This document shows, piece after piece, positions 27,774 through 36,768 of a DNA stretch of 64,000 nt. The DNA is taken from assembly GCF_027111275.1 (NCBI RefSeq), contig NZ_CP114286.1, positions 744,001 through 808,000 on the forward strand, written 5' to 3'. This DNA is from Flavobacterium luteolum. GTDB taxonomy: Bacteria > Bacteroidota > Bacteroidia > Flavobacteriales > Flavobacteriaceae. Numbering within the stretch: the first letter of the stretch is position 1; each line of letters starts with the position of its first letter. The translations under genes and the position numbers were made by a program. Under the pieces are notes generated by a model. The model saw only the letters and a list, made by a program, of their open reading frames with translations. It was not told the origin of the DNA and did no database searches.

Positions 27774-30770
27774 ATGAAAAATCCATTTATAAAAATCAGT
27801 TTATACGCCGCTTTTATATTTTTAATTACCAATTGCGCATCCAAAAAAAATAATGGTGCAGCAGATGATAAAAAGAATATCCCTTTAAAAGACACTGTTG
27901 TTTACGTACCAAAAAACACTTCAGACAAAAAAACTTTCTTTAAAGATTCTGATAAAGAAACGGCTTGGGTTGATAGTATTTATAACAAAATGACGGTACA
28001 GGAAAAAATCGGGCAATTGTTTATGATTTCTGCCTATTCAAACAAAGATTCTGTACATGTTAATCAGATTAGTAAACTGATTGAAGATTATAAAATAGGA
28101 AACGTTATTTTCTTTCAGGGTGGACCAGTTCGTCAAGCGAAATTAACCAACTTATATCAGTCAAAAGCAAAAGTTCCTTTAATGATCGGGATCGATGCCG
28201 AATGGGGATTAGCCATGAGATTAGATTCAACGTATCGTTATCCTTGGAATATGACTTTGGGCGCTATTCAAGATTTAAGTTTAATTGAAAATGTGGGAAG
28301 AAATATGGCAGCCGAAAACAAACGAATCGGCGTTCATTTCAATTTTGCACCAGTTTTAGATATCAATACCAATCCGAAAAACCCAATTATTGGAAACCGT
28401 TCTTTTGGTGAAGATAAGGTCAATGTAACCGAAAAAGCTCTTGCTTTAATGAAAGGAATACAAGGAAATGGCGTTTTCTGTACCGGAAAACACTTTCCTG
28501 GACATGGTGATACTTCAACCGATTCGCACCACGCCTTGCCTACCGTTAATTTTTCTAAAGAACGAATGGAATTGGTCGAACTTTATCCGTACAAAAAATT
28601 ATTCGACGAAGGTTTAGCTTCTGTAATGGTAGCGCATCTTAATATTCCAAGCTTAGAATCACAGCCAAATTGTCCTTCTTCTGCTTCCTATAATGTGGTA
28701 ACCAATCTGCTTCAAAAAGAATTAGGTTTTAATGGCTTAATTTTTACAGACGGTTTGGCTATGAAAGGTGCAGCTAATTTTAAAGGTCCTGGAGATCTAG
28801 AAATCGCTGTTATTTTAGCAGGAAACGATATTTTACTTTGTCCAGAAAATGTACCCGTTGCTTTTCAGAAATTGGAAGAGGCTTACAATACGCAAGTAAT
28901 TACAGAAGAACGATTGGCACATTCGGTTAAAAAAATTCTTCATTTTAAATACAAAGCAGGATTAAATAAATACAAACCGATTGATTTAAATAATTTGTAT
29001 AATGATTTGAATCCGTCACAAAATGATGCTTTACATTATAAACTATATGAAAATGCGATTACAGTTTTAAAAAACGAAAAAGAAATTCTTCCAATAAAAG
29101 ATTTAAGCGAAAAAATCGCCTATATAAAATTGGGTGAAGACACCAATAGCACTTTCGTTTCGACCTTAAAAAAATACACTAATATTACAGAAGTCAAAGA
29201 CACCAATCTTGACAGTCTGAATAAAGAATTGAAAAAATTTGACAAGGTAATTATCAGTTATCATAAAGTAAATAAAGCTTGGGAAAAACAAGAATTCACA
29301 TTACAAGAAATGCTTTGGTTGAAAGAAATTGCAAAACACAACAAAGTAATTCTAGACATTTTTGCAAAACCTTATTCGTTATTATCTATTAATAATTTTG
29401 ATGATATTGAAGGATTGGTAGTTTCCTATCAAAACTCAGATATTAGTCAGGTTGTTTCGGCAGGATTACTTTTTGGTGCCATCGAAGCCAAAGGAAAATT
29501 GCCTGTTTCTATAAATGATGCTTTCCATGTAAATGATGGTTTGACTACCGAAAAACTAAATCGTCTGGCTTTTACAGCTCCAGAAAATGTAAATATGAAT
29601 CCGGCAATTCTGTCCAAAATCGATGCTGTGGCACAAAAAGCAATTGATGGTAAAATGGCACCAGGAATGCAGGTTTTAGTGGCCAGAAAAGGAAATGTTA
29701 TTTTTCAGAAATCATACGGAGCGCAAACTTATGATTACGGAAAAAAAGTAACTGATTCGGATTTATACGATGTAGCTTCAATTTCAAAAATGATTTCGAC
29801 ATTGCCAAATGTGATGCAATTGTACGATAAAAATAAAGTAGAGCTGGATACCAAATTGAAAGACATGCTGCCGTTTTTTGCTAAAACAAACAAAGAAAAC
29901 ATCATTTTCAAAGATCTGTTAAATCATTACGCAGGACTTCAGGCTTGGATTCCGTTTTACAAAGCAACTTTAGACAGCAACAATCAGCCTTCTGAAAAAT
30001 ACTATCGAAAAGCAGCAGAAAACGGTTTTACAACAAAAGTAGCCGACAATCTTTATATTCGAAATGATTATCATGATACGATTATGAAAATCATTGCTGA
30101 AAGTCCTGTAGCGCTAAAAAAAGAATACAAATACAGCGATTTTACTTTTATCATTTTAAAAGAATATTTAGAAAGAAAAACACATAAAAAATTAGAAGAG
30201 CTGAGCCAAGAAAATTTCTACAGTACACTAGGAATGACCAATACGCTTTATAATCCATTAGACAAATTTGACAAAAGCAATATTGCACCAACCGAAATTG
30301 ACAACTATTTCAGACATCAGGTTATTCAAGGTTATGTACACGACATGGCGGCCGCAATGGAAGGCGGAGTCGCAGGTCATGCAGGAATATTTTCTAATGC
30401 GATGGATGTAGCCAAAATGATGCAGCTTTATCTTCAAAAAGGAAATTATGGCGGAATTCAATACTTTTCTCCACAGACTTTTGATGCTTTTAATACGTGC
30501 TATTACAAAAATCAAGGCGTCCTGAGAGGTTTAGGATTTGATAAAAGAGTACACAAAGGCGGACCAACTTGCGACTGTGTTTCTGAAGCCAGTTTTGGCC
30601 ACACAGGTTTTACAGGCAACTTGGCTTGGGCAGATCCAGAAACCGAAATTGTGTATGTATTTCTATCCAACAGAACGTATCCAGAAGTAGTAAATGACGA
30701 AAATAAATTAGCCAAAGGAAAAATCAGAGAAGAAATCCAGCAGATCATTCAAGACGCTATCATAAAATAA
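27774..30770 (+). CDS. nagZ: NagZ-type beta-N-acetylglucosaminidase (GH3) fused to an AmiE-like serine hydrolase
   Basis: A 998-residue lipoprotein (lipobox FLITNC, mature end CASKK). Residues about 60-400 are GH3 NagZ: GNVIFFQGG, IGIDAEWGLAMRL, and the NagZ catalytic loop KHFPGHGDTSTDSHH near 237-251, with the nucleophile Asp in FTDGLAMKG near 324. A GH3 C-terminal-like domain spans about 410-590. Residues about 610-990 are a serine hydrolase with ASISK (about 667), YSD (about 785) and GHTGFTG (about 941). In B. subtilis NagZ and the amidase AmiE are separate adjacent proteins acting in sequence on muropeptides; here they are one chain. The expected product is free GlcNAc plus peptide-free MurNAc, made in the periplasm or at the outer membrane. 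Confidence 0.93.
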   Translation: MKNPFIKISLYAAFIFLITNCASKKNNGAADDKKNIPLKDTVVYVPKNTSDKKTFFKDSDKETAWVDSIYNKMTVQEKIGQLFMISAYSNKDSVHVNQISKLIEDYKIGNVIFFQGGPVRQAKLTNLYQSKAKVPLMIGIDAEWGLAMRLDSTYRYPWNMTLGAIQDLSLIENVGRNMAAENKRIGVHFNFAPVLDINTNPKNPIIGNRSFGEDKVNVTEKALALMKGIQGNGVFCTGKHFPGHGDTSTDSHHALPTVNFSKERMELVELYPYKKLFDEGLASVMVAHLNIPSLESQPNCPSSASYNVVTNLLQKELGFNGLIFTDGLAMKGAANFKGPGDLEIAVILAGNDILLCPENVPVAFQKLEEAYNTQVITEERLAHSVKKILHFKYKAGLNKYKPIDLNNLYNDLNPSQNDALHYKLYENAITVLKNEKEILPIKDLSEKIAYIKLGEDTNSTFVSTLKKYTNITEVKDTNLDSLNKELKKFDKVIISYHKVNKAWEKQEFTLQEMLWLKEIAKHNKVILDIFAKPYSLLSINNFDDIEGLVVSYQNSDISQVVSAGLLFGAIEAKGKLPVSINDAFHVNDGLTTEKLNRLAFTAPENVNMNPAILSKIDAVAQKAIDGKMAPGMQVLVARKGNVIFQKSYGAQTYDYGKKVTDSDLYDVASISKMISTLPNVMQLYDKNKVELDTKLKDMLPFFAKTNKENIIFKDLLNHYAGLQAWIPFYKATLDSNNQPSEKYYRKAAENGFTTKVADNLYIRNDYHDTIMKIIAESPVALKKEYKYSDFTFIILKEYLERKTHKKLEELSQENFYSTLGMTNTLYNPLDKFDKSNIAPTEIDNYFRHQVIQGYVHDMAAAMEGGVAGHAGIFSNAMDVAKMMQLYLQKGNYGGIQYFSPQTFDAFNTCYYKNQGVLRGLGFDKRVHKGGPTCDCVSEASFGHTGFTGNLAWADPETEIVYVFLSNRTYPEVVNDENKLAKGKIREEIQQIIQDAIIK

Positions 30771-30850
30771 CCTGAAAGCAAAGTCCAAAGAATCTTTCTT
30801 CTTGCATCTTTCATCTAAAAAAAATCTAACAACCAAAAAAAATAAACCCA

Positions 30851-32122
30851 ATGACAAAAGAACGTTTAACCTCACTCGATGTCTTTAGAGGATTTACTAT
30901 TCTCTTAATGACGATTGTCAATAATCCGGGAAGCTGGTCATCTATTTACCCGCCTTTGGAACATGCTGAATGGCATGGCTGTACGCCTACTGACTTAGTT
31001 TTCCCGTTTTTTGTTTTTATTATGGGAACGGCTATTCCGTTTGCAATGCCTGTAAAACATTTTGACGGAAGTGTTTTCAATAAAATTTTAGTCCGTTCTC
31101 TGCGAATCTTCTGTTTAGGATTATTTTTAAGTGTTTTCAGCAGAATCCATTTATTTGGCTTGGAAGGAATTCCGTTATTAGGATTAAGATTGGTAATTGC
31201 TTTTGCCGTTGCTTATGCCCTTTTAGGAAACTTTTCAATGAAAGTCAAAACCATTCTTGCAGTTGGAGTATTTCTAATTCTTATCTCATTATCATTTAGC
31301 GGACTTGAACATTTTGAAGACACCAGAATCCCTGGCGTTTTACAGCGAATTGCGATTGTGTATTTCTTTACTTCTATTTTGTATTTAAAAACTAATTTAA
31401 AAACACAGCTTTTAGTTTTAGCCATACTTTTAATTGGATATTGGCTTGTAATGGCTTTTGTTCCCGTTCCTGGATTTGGTCCTGCCAATTTCGACAAAGG
31501 AACCAATCTTGCCGCTTGGATAGACGATACACTTCTAAACGGACATTTATGGGCTTCATCTAAAACTTGGGATCCAGAAGGAATCTTAAGCACTTTACCA
31601 GCCATTGGAACTGGAATTTTAGGAATGTACATTGGTCAGCTGTTAAATTTATCTGTCGATAAAATGGAAATCGTAAAAAAGACCGCCATTGCAGGAACTG
31701 GTTTAGTAATTGGAGGTTTAATTTGGAACATCTTCTTCCCTATTAACAAATCACTTTGGACAAGTTCTTATGTTTTATACACAGCCGGAATTGCAACCTT
31801 ATGTTTAACACTTTTGTATTATATAATCGATATTCAAGGACATAAAAAATGGACGAAATTATTCCTGATTTGGGGCGTGAACCCGATGATCGTATTTTTC
31901 TTTTCTGGAATAATTCCGAGAGTTTTAAGTGGCATAAAAGTAGCCGATCCCGAAAAAGCTGGAGAAGAAATTGGACTTCAAGCGTATATATATAACCACG
32001 GAATTGTTCCTTGTTTTGAAAATCCTTTAAATGCATCACTCGCTTATGCCTTATCTTATGCTGTTTTCTGGTCGTTCATTTTATGGATTTTCTACAAAAA
32101 GAAACTGATTTTTAAAGTGTAA
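30851..32122 (+). CDS. NagX-like acyltransferase-fold membrane protein (DUF5009/HGSNAT family)
   Basis: Polytopic inner-membrane protein of 423 residues (about 10-11 segments) with the signature LTSLDVFRGFTILLMTIVNN at the N-terminus, WHGCTPTDLVFPFFVFIMG near residues 45-65, and a conserved His/Asn pattern typical of the HGSNAT/DUF5009 family. The human relative N-acetylates terminal glucosamine across a membrane; bacterial relatives called NagX occur repeatedly in GlcNAc utilisation clusters, but their activity is not established to my knowledge. As last gene of the muropeptide operon (80 bp after nagZ) it could acetylate de-N-acetylated cell-wall sugars before uptake, or transport the sugar. 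That role is inference. Confidence 0.85.
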   Translation: MTKERLTSLDVFRGFTILLMTIVNNPGSWSSIYPPLEHAEWHGCTPTDLVFPFFVFIMGTAIPFAMPVKHFDGSVFNKILVRSLRIFCLGLFLSVFSRIHLFGLEGIPLLGLRLVIAFAVAYALLGNFSMKVKTILAVGVFLILISLSFSGLEHFEDTRIPGVLQRIAIVYFFTSILYLKTNLKTQLLVLAILLIGYWLVMAFVPVPGFGPANFDKGTNLAAWIDDTLLNGHLWASSKTWDPEGILSTLPAIGTGILGMYIGQLLNLSVDKMEIVKKTAIAGTGLVIGGLIWNIFFPINKSLWTSSYVLYTAGIATLCLTLLYYIIDIQGHKKWTKLFLIWGVNPMIVFFFSGIIPRVLSGIKVADPEKAGEEIGLQAYIYNHGIVPCFENPLNASLAYALSYAVFWSFILWIFYKKKLIFKV

Positions 32123-32221
32123 GTCGGTTAAATAATATTTCAGCCGGACTTAATAGTTTGATTTGGTCATCGTTCTAGCACTTATGTAAAGATCACTTTT
32201 CTTTTTTCCTAAAAATTTTAA

Positions 32222-32281
32222 GAAAAGCAGTATCTTGCCGTACCAACAAAAGTGTCAGTTTATAAATTATGGATAGTCCGG
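32222..32281 (+). promoter_or_regulatory. MocR-type box overlapping the start of the MocR gene
   Basis: The 60-bp block aligns with 4898-4958 in front of the TonB receptor gene (41 of 61 columns, one gap). The core TCTTGCCGTACCAA differs from the other copy at one base. It runs in the opposite orientation relative to its gene and covers the ATG at 32269, so a bound regulator would block its own expression. Confidence 0.6.
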
Positions 32282-33759
32282 TTGAAATTCCTTTTAAAAG
32301 CTTTATTCAGCTTAAACCAGAAGAAAGCACTGCTATTTATCTGCAGCTTGTTTTTGAATTTATCAAAGCCATACAAACAGGGTTTCTTCCCGAAGGTACC
32401 AAACTTCCTGGCACTAGAATTTTATGTAAAGTGCTTTCTGTTAACCGAAACACTTTAATCAAAGCCTTTCAGGATTTAGAATCACAAGGCTGGATTGAGA
32501 CACTTCCGAACAAAGGAACTTTTATTTTATCACAGCAAAAACAAAAAAACAAAGCTGAAATTAGTATTTCGAAAGAACAAAATACCACTCCAGACAATAT
32601 TGGTTTCAGTTTTCAGCGTTCAACTATCCTTGAAAGTCCGATTGAAATCAGTAATCTGCCGTATCAATTTAATGATGGAATGCCCGATTTACGATTGGTT
32701 CAAACCGATGTTTTGGCTAGATTATATGTTTCGAAATTAAAAAGACGAAAAACCTCTAAAACTTACGAACAGATAGAACTTCGTTCGCATTCGAATTTTA
32801 AAACTCATTTTTCTAATTATCTGAATCTTACACGAGGAATTCGTATTTCGACTTCTAACCTTCTTACAACAAGCAGTCACGAAATCGCTTTGTATCTGGT
32901 TACAAAAGTGCTTATTACTTCAGGCGATAAAGTCATCGTAGCTTCGCCGGGATATTATATGTCAAACATGACGCTTACCAATACGGGAGCGCAGATCATT
33001 TCTATTCCGGTAAATGAAGACGGAATTGATACTAAACGATTAAAAGAAATTTGTGAAACGACCAAAATTCGAGTTTTATATTTAACATCCAATTATCATT
33101 ATCCAACCACTATTTCGCTTAGCGCTAAAAAAAGAATTGAAGTTTTGGAATTGGCCAATCAATACGGATTTGTGATTCTAGAAGACGATTACGATTTTGA
33201 ATTTCATTATGATAATAATCCTGTTTTGCCATTAGCTGCTTTTGACTCTAATCAGAAAGTGGTTTATATTGGTTCTTTCGGAAAATCATTACCATCAGGA
33301 TTCAGTTACGGTTTTGTCGCCGCACCTGCCGAATTTATCAAAGAACTCGAAAAGCATCAAAACATCTTAGAACCCAGAATTGATGTTATAAAAGAACAGG
33401 TTTTAACCGAATGGATTACCGAAGGCGAAGTGCACCGTCTTTCTAAGAAAAATAAAAAAATCTATAAAGAACGTCGCGATCATTTTGTTTCAATTCTTAA
33501 TGAAAAACTCAAAGGCAAAATCAAATTTAAAGTGCCACCAAGAGGATTGGCAATTTGGGTTGAATGGCTAGATCATTTTAATCTGATTCAGTTTCAAAAA
33601 GAATGTTCTAAACATGGTTTGTTTCTGCCAAAAACCATTTTATATCAAACCAAAAACCTCACCGCGACCCGTTTAGGATTTGGACATTTGGAGAAAGAAG
33701 AAATGGAAAAAGCCGTTTCTATTTTGAGTAAGAGTTTGGAAATAATTCTAGAGAAATAA
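32269..33759 (+). CDS. MocR/PdxR-type PLP-dependent transcriptional regulator
   Basis: 496 residues with a GntR-type winged helix (about 25-90; LPGTRILCKVLSVNRNTLIKA) joined to a class I aminotransferase-like domain (about 130-490). The PLP lysine is in YIGSFGKSLPSG; LYLTSNYHYPTT and ILEDDYDFEFHY provide other cofactor contacts. Such regulators sense PLP, an amino acid or an amino compound through an aldimine. No target gene is adjacent: it follows the muropeptide operon in the same direction and faces catalase convergently. The shared 61-bp box points to the TonB receptor at 3014-4876 and itself as targets. The ligand is unknown; PdxR-like control of vitamin B6 is possible, but no pdx gene is in the window. 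Confidence 0.92.
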   Translation: MDSPVEIPFKSFIQLKPEESTAIYLQLVFEFIKAIQTGFLPEGTKLPGTRILCKVLSVNRNTLIKAFQDLESQGWIETLPNKGTFILSQQKQKNKAEISISKEQNTTPDNIGFSFQRSTILESPIEISNLPYQFNDGMPDLRLVQTDVLARLYVSKLKRRKTSKTYEQIELRSHSNFKTHFSNYLNLTRGIRISTSNLLTTSSHEIALYLVTKVLITSGDKVIVASPGYYMSNMTLTNTGAQIISIPVNEDGIDTKRLKEICETTKIRVLYLTSNYHYPTTISLSAKKRIEVLELANQYGFVILEDDYDFEFHYDNNPVLPLAAFDSNQKVVYIGSFGKSLPSGFSYGFVAAPAEFIKELEKHQNILEPRIDVIKEQVLTEWITEGEVHRLSKKNKKIYKERRDHFVSILNEKLKGKIKFKVPPRGLAIWVEWLDHFNLIQFQKECSKHGLFLPKTILYQTKNLTATRLGFGHLEKEEMEKAVSILSKSLEIILEK

Positions 33760-33787
33760 TTTTTCAATCCATAAAACAAAACATAGC

Positions 33788-33835
33788 GCCTGGTTTCAAC
33801 TACGGGTTATATTGAAATATAAATGTGCACAGAAT
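33788..33835. repeat. Single copy of the GGTTGAAAC/GGGTTATATT intergenic repeat
   Basis: CTGGTTTCAACTACGGGTTA followed by a GAAATATAAATG-like tail resembles the two tandem copies at 40206-40378 (GTGGTTGAAACCACGGGTTA and a TGAATATA tail). Confidence 0.5.
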
Positions 33836-33852
33836 AATTGTTTATTCTAAAA

Positions 33853-33882
33853 AAAATGGCTGTCGCAAAAGACAGCCATTTT
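33853..33882. terminator. Bidirectional terminator between mocR and catalase genes
   Basis: AAAATGGCTGTC and GACAGCCATTTT form a perfect 12-bp stem with a 6-nt loop and A/T runs on both sides. It lies between two convergent genes, 93 bp after the mocR stop and 7 bp before the catalase stop, and serves both. Confidence 0.85.
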
Positions 33883-33889
33883 CATTTTA

Positions 33890-36034
33890 TTACAGACTTT
33901 TTTCTCTTTCCCAAAAACGATGTCTTCCCAAAGCTTTTATAAACGAAGTAGCCAGTAATTTGTCTGCGCCATTTTCACTTGTCAAAACTCCCGGGTCTTT
34001 AGATTTTATATCACTGTTATTTTTTAAGACCTGTACTCCTTCGGCTTCAGCTGCAATAAATTTACAATGATGATACGAATCATTTAAAAACTCTTTTACT
34101 TCTTTTATTTTCGAAAGATTTGCAATTCCTTTTCCACTTGGAATAAAGACGCCATCAAAAAGTACCGATGCCGCAATTTTATATGTCTGATCTACTGGAA
34201 TTTCTGTTCCTTCTGCAGAAACAATAGTTCCTAGATGCGGTGCTATAATAACGGCTTTTGCTCCTGCATTTTGCAAGGCCGTTTTCATTACTTTTATTGA
34301 ATCTGCACTTACACCATCCGTACATAAAAAAGCTATTTGTCGAGTTGCAATTGTATTGGAAATGGTTGGATTTTTAAGCATACTCAAAGCATCTGAACTC
34401 CCTACATTTGGTTTTACTTTTGTAGGTTCTTGATTTCCTTCATCGTCTGCTCCAACCCCATGATTTATTGGTTTTTCAATATTTTTCGGAACTGGAATTC
34501 CTAAATTTTTAGCAACCTTTGATGCTAAATCAGTATTTACCTGATTTAAAAGTCCGAGCATTCTTTCTCTAATCGAAACCGTTTCTACTTTTCCCAATTC
34601 AAAAGACAAAGCACTAGCAATATGATCTTGTTCTATAGGCGTTTGGCTGTTGTAAAAAAGCGCTGCCTGACTAAAATGATCCGAAAAACTGTTGCTTCTC
34701 GCTCGTACTTTATGAGCATCTACTCGTTCATTAAAACTTACAAATCCGCCCTGATCCATTTTGGCTTGAAATGGGCATCCGCCTCCTAAAGAATTTGGAT
34801 GATAACTCACTTTACCTTTTGCAATTTCCTGACGCATGTGTCCATCACGCTGATTATTGTGCATTGGCGCAATGGTTCTATTAATTGGAATTTCGTGAAA
34901 ATTTGGACTTCCTAATCTTGATAATTGCGTATCAGTATACGAAAATAATCGGCCTTGCAATAAAGGATCATTTGAAAAATCAATTCCAGGAACTATATGT
35001 CCAGGGTGAAAAGCCACCTGTTCTGTTTCTGCAAAAAAGTTATCTGGATTTTTATTCAAAACCATTTTTCCGACAATCGTTACAGGAACCAATTCTTCTG
35101 GAACTAATTTGGTTGGATCAAGTAAATCAAAATCAAATTTATGTTCGTCGCTTTCAGGAATAATCTGAACCCCTAATTCCCATTCTGGAAAATTTCCTGC
35201 TTCTATGGCTTCCCATAAATCCTGTTTATGAAAATCTGAATTTTTTCCTGATATTTTCTGTGCTTCATCCCAAGCAACTCCGTGTGTGCCTAATTTTGGT
35301 TTCCAATGAAATTTTACAAAATGCGATTCATTTTTCTCATTAATAAATCTAAAAGTATGCACTCCAAAACCTTCCATCATTCTTAAACTTCTTGGAATCG
35401 CCCTATCGCTCATTACCCACATAATCATGTGCATCGATTCTGGCATTAGCGAAATAAAATCCCAAAAGGTATCATGTGCCGAAGCAGCCTGCGGAATTTC
35501 ATTGTGCGGTTCTGCTTTAACAGCATGAATCAAGTCTGGAAATTTCATGGCATCCTGAATAAAAAATACAGGCATATTATTTCCGACCAAATCAAAAATA
35601 CCTTCCTGCGTATAAAATTTAACAGCAAAACCGCGAACATCTCGAGCTAAATCGGTAGATCCTCTAGAACCAGCAACAGTCGAGAATCGAACAAAAACTG
35701 GTGTTTTGATACTCTTATCGTTTAAGAAGCCTGCTTTGGTATATTTTTCCATGCTATTGTACAATTCAAAATAACCATGCGCTCCCGAACCTCGTGCATG
35801 AACAATACGTTCTGGAATTCTTTCGTGATCAAAATGGGTGATTTTTTCTCGTAATATGAAATCTTCTAAAAGAGAAGGGCCTCTTTCTCCTGACTTTAAA
35901 GAATTGTTATTGTCGTTTATTTTAACGCCTTGGTTAGTGGTTAAAAATTCGTTTTCGGCATTTGATTTATTCTGTTCTAAATCGTTCTGTTTTCCATCAG
36001 AATTGTCTTGATTTGTTTTTTTTGAATTTTTCAT
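33890..36034 (-). CDS. katE: Large-subunit monofunctional haem catalase (HPII type)
   Basis: Cytoplasmic H2O2 dismutase of 714 residues, the long clade-2 form. After a disordered Asn/Lys-rich tail (about 1-45) comes the catalase core: [21 protein letters not shown] with the essential distal His near residue 80, [12 protein letters not shown], the distal Asn in [10 protein letters not shown], and the proximal haem Tyr in [14 protein letters not shown] near 365. A C-terminal flavodoxin/DJ-1-like domain (about 560-705; [14 protein letters not shown]) marks the large-subunit type. It is transcribed alone between terminators; a TAACTTTG -7 box lies 64 bp before its ATG. Nothing suggests truncation. 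Confidence 0.96.
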   Translation of the reverse strand: MKNSKKTNQDNSDGKQNDLEQNKSNAENEFLTTNQGVKINDNNNSLKSGERGPSLLEDFILREKITHFDHERIPERIVHARGSGAHGYFELYNSMEKYTKAGFLNDKSIKTPVFVRFSTVAGSRGSTDLARDVRGFAVKFYTQEGIFDLVGNNMPVFFIQDAMKFPDLIHAVKAEPHNEIPQAASAHDTFWDFISLMPESMHMIMWVMSDRAIPRSLRMMEGFGVHTFRFINEKNESHFVKFHWKPKLGTHGVAWDEAQKISGKNSDFHKQDLWEAIEAGNFPEWELGVQIIPESDEHKFDFDLLDPTKLVPEELVPVTIVGKMVLNKNPDNFFAETEQVAFHPGHIVPGIDFSNDPLLQGRLFSYTDTQLSRLGSPNFHEIPINRTIAPMHNNQRDGHMRQEIAKGKVSYHPNSLGGGCPFQAKMDQGGFVSFNERVDAHKVRARSNSFSDHFSQAALFYNSQTPIEQDHIASALSFELGKVETVSIRERMLGLLNQVNTDLASKVAKNLGIPVPKNIEKPINHGVGADDEGNQEPTKVKPNVGSSDALSMLKNPTISNTIATRQIAFLCTDGVSADSIKVMKTALQNAGAKAVIIAPHLGTIVSAEGTEIPVDQTYKIAASVLFDGVFIPSGKGIANLSKIKEVKEFLNDSYHHCKFIAAEAEGVQVLKNNSDIKSKDPGVLTSENGADKLLATSFIKALGRHRFWEREKSL

Positions 36035-36097
36035 TTTCTGTTGATTTTACATTTATCATTCAATGAAGCTTGTGATATTTCTCAAACAATAGGTTAA

Positions 36098-36105
36098 CAA
36101 AGTTA
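36098..36105 (-). promoter_or_regulatory. Candidate -7 box of the catalase gene
   Basis: Minus-strand TAACTTTG matches TAnnTTTG 64 bp upstream of the catalase ATG. No TTG with normal spacing was found. Confidence 0.45.
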
Positions 36106-36247
36106 GATGGCTTTTCAAGTTAAAATTTATACAATTCAGCTTAAGGGTTATATTATTCGAATCATAATATATTTGAAATCAATGTTTTACTGATAATTAT
36201 ATAAGTCGTTTTTTTAATCCTATAACAGAAAACACTCTTTTTAAAAG

Positions 36248-36255
36248 TAACTTTG
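36248..36255 (+). promoter_or_regulatory. Candidate -7 box of the membrane-protein/ligD operon
   Basis: TAACTTTG lies 34 bp before the ATG at 36289. It is the same box sequence as that of the divergent catalase gene, which could reflect shared stress control, but the match is only 8 bp. Confidence 0.45.
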
Positions 36256-36288
36256 ACTTAGCATTTTATTTCAAAAAACAAGTTCCAT

Positions 36289-36768
36289 ATGATTTACACC
36301 ATTATACAAGTAATTTTAATTTCTATTGGGGCGACGTCGGCTATGACTTTGTTTAGTTATGTTATATCGAAGAATTTTAGAGAATTGTATAAAGAACCTG
36401 TTTTATTGAGTTTTGCTATAAAAAAAACAAACATCAGCCTTTCCGAAGAATCTCAGAAAACTTGGGGCTGGCTGATACATTACATTATTGGTTTTCTATT
36501 TGTTATGGGATATCATATAGTATGGGTAAAGAATATATTACCAGTTTCTCCACTCAATGCTCTCCTACTAGGAGTTATCAGTGGTGTAATTGGCATACTC
36601 AGCTGGATTATCATATTTAAAATGACCGATCATCAACCCCCAATTGATTTTAAAGGTTATTATATTCAGCTGTTCTTTGCCCATATTATTTTTGCTGTCA
36701 CAGCAACGACGCTTTACTCTATATCATTAACCACTTTAATTCTTTTGAAAACTTATGTCACTGTCTAA
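36289..36768 (+). CDS. Four-helix membrane protein of unknown function, upstream of ligD
   Basis: I do not recognise a characterised family. The 159-residue protein has four predicted membrane segments (about residues 1-25, 62-82, 90-112 and 128-155), a basic loop after the first, and no Cys. Its stop overlaps the ligD start by 14 bp, so the two are translationally coupled and probably co-expressed. A link to the NHEJ genes is inferred only from this overlap; a membrane protein has no known part in end joining. Confidence 0.75.
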   Translation: MIYTIIQVILISIGATSAMTLFSYVISKNFRELYKEPVLLSFAIKKTNISLSEESQKTWGWLIHYIIGFLFVMGYHIVWVKNILPVSPLNALLLGVISGVIGILSWIIIFKMTDHQPPIDFKGYYIQLFFAHIIFAVTATTLYSISLTTLILLKTYVTV

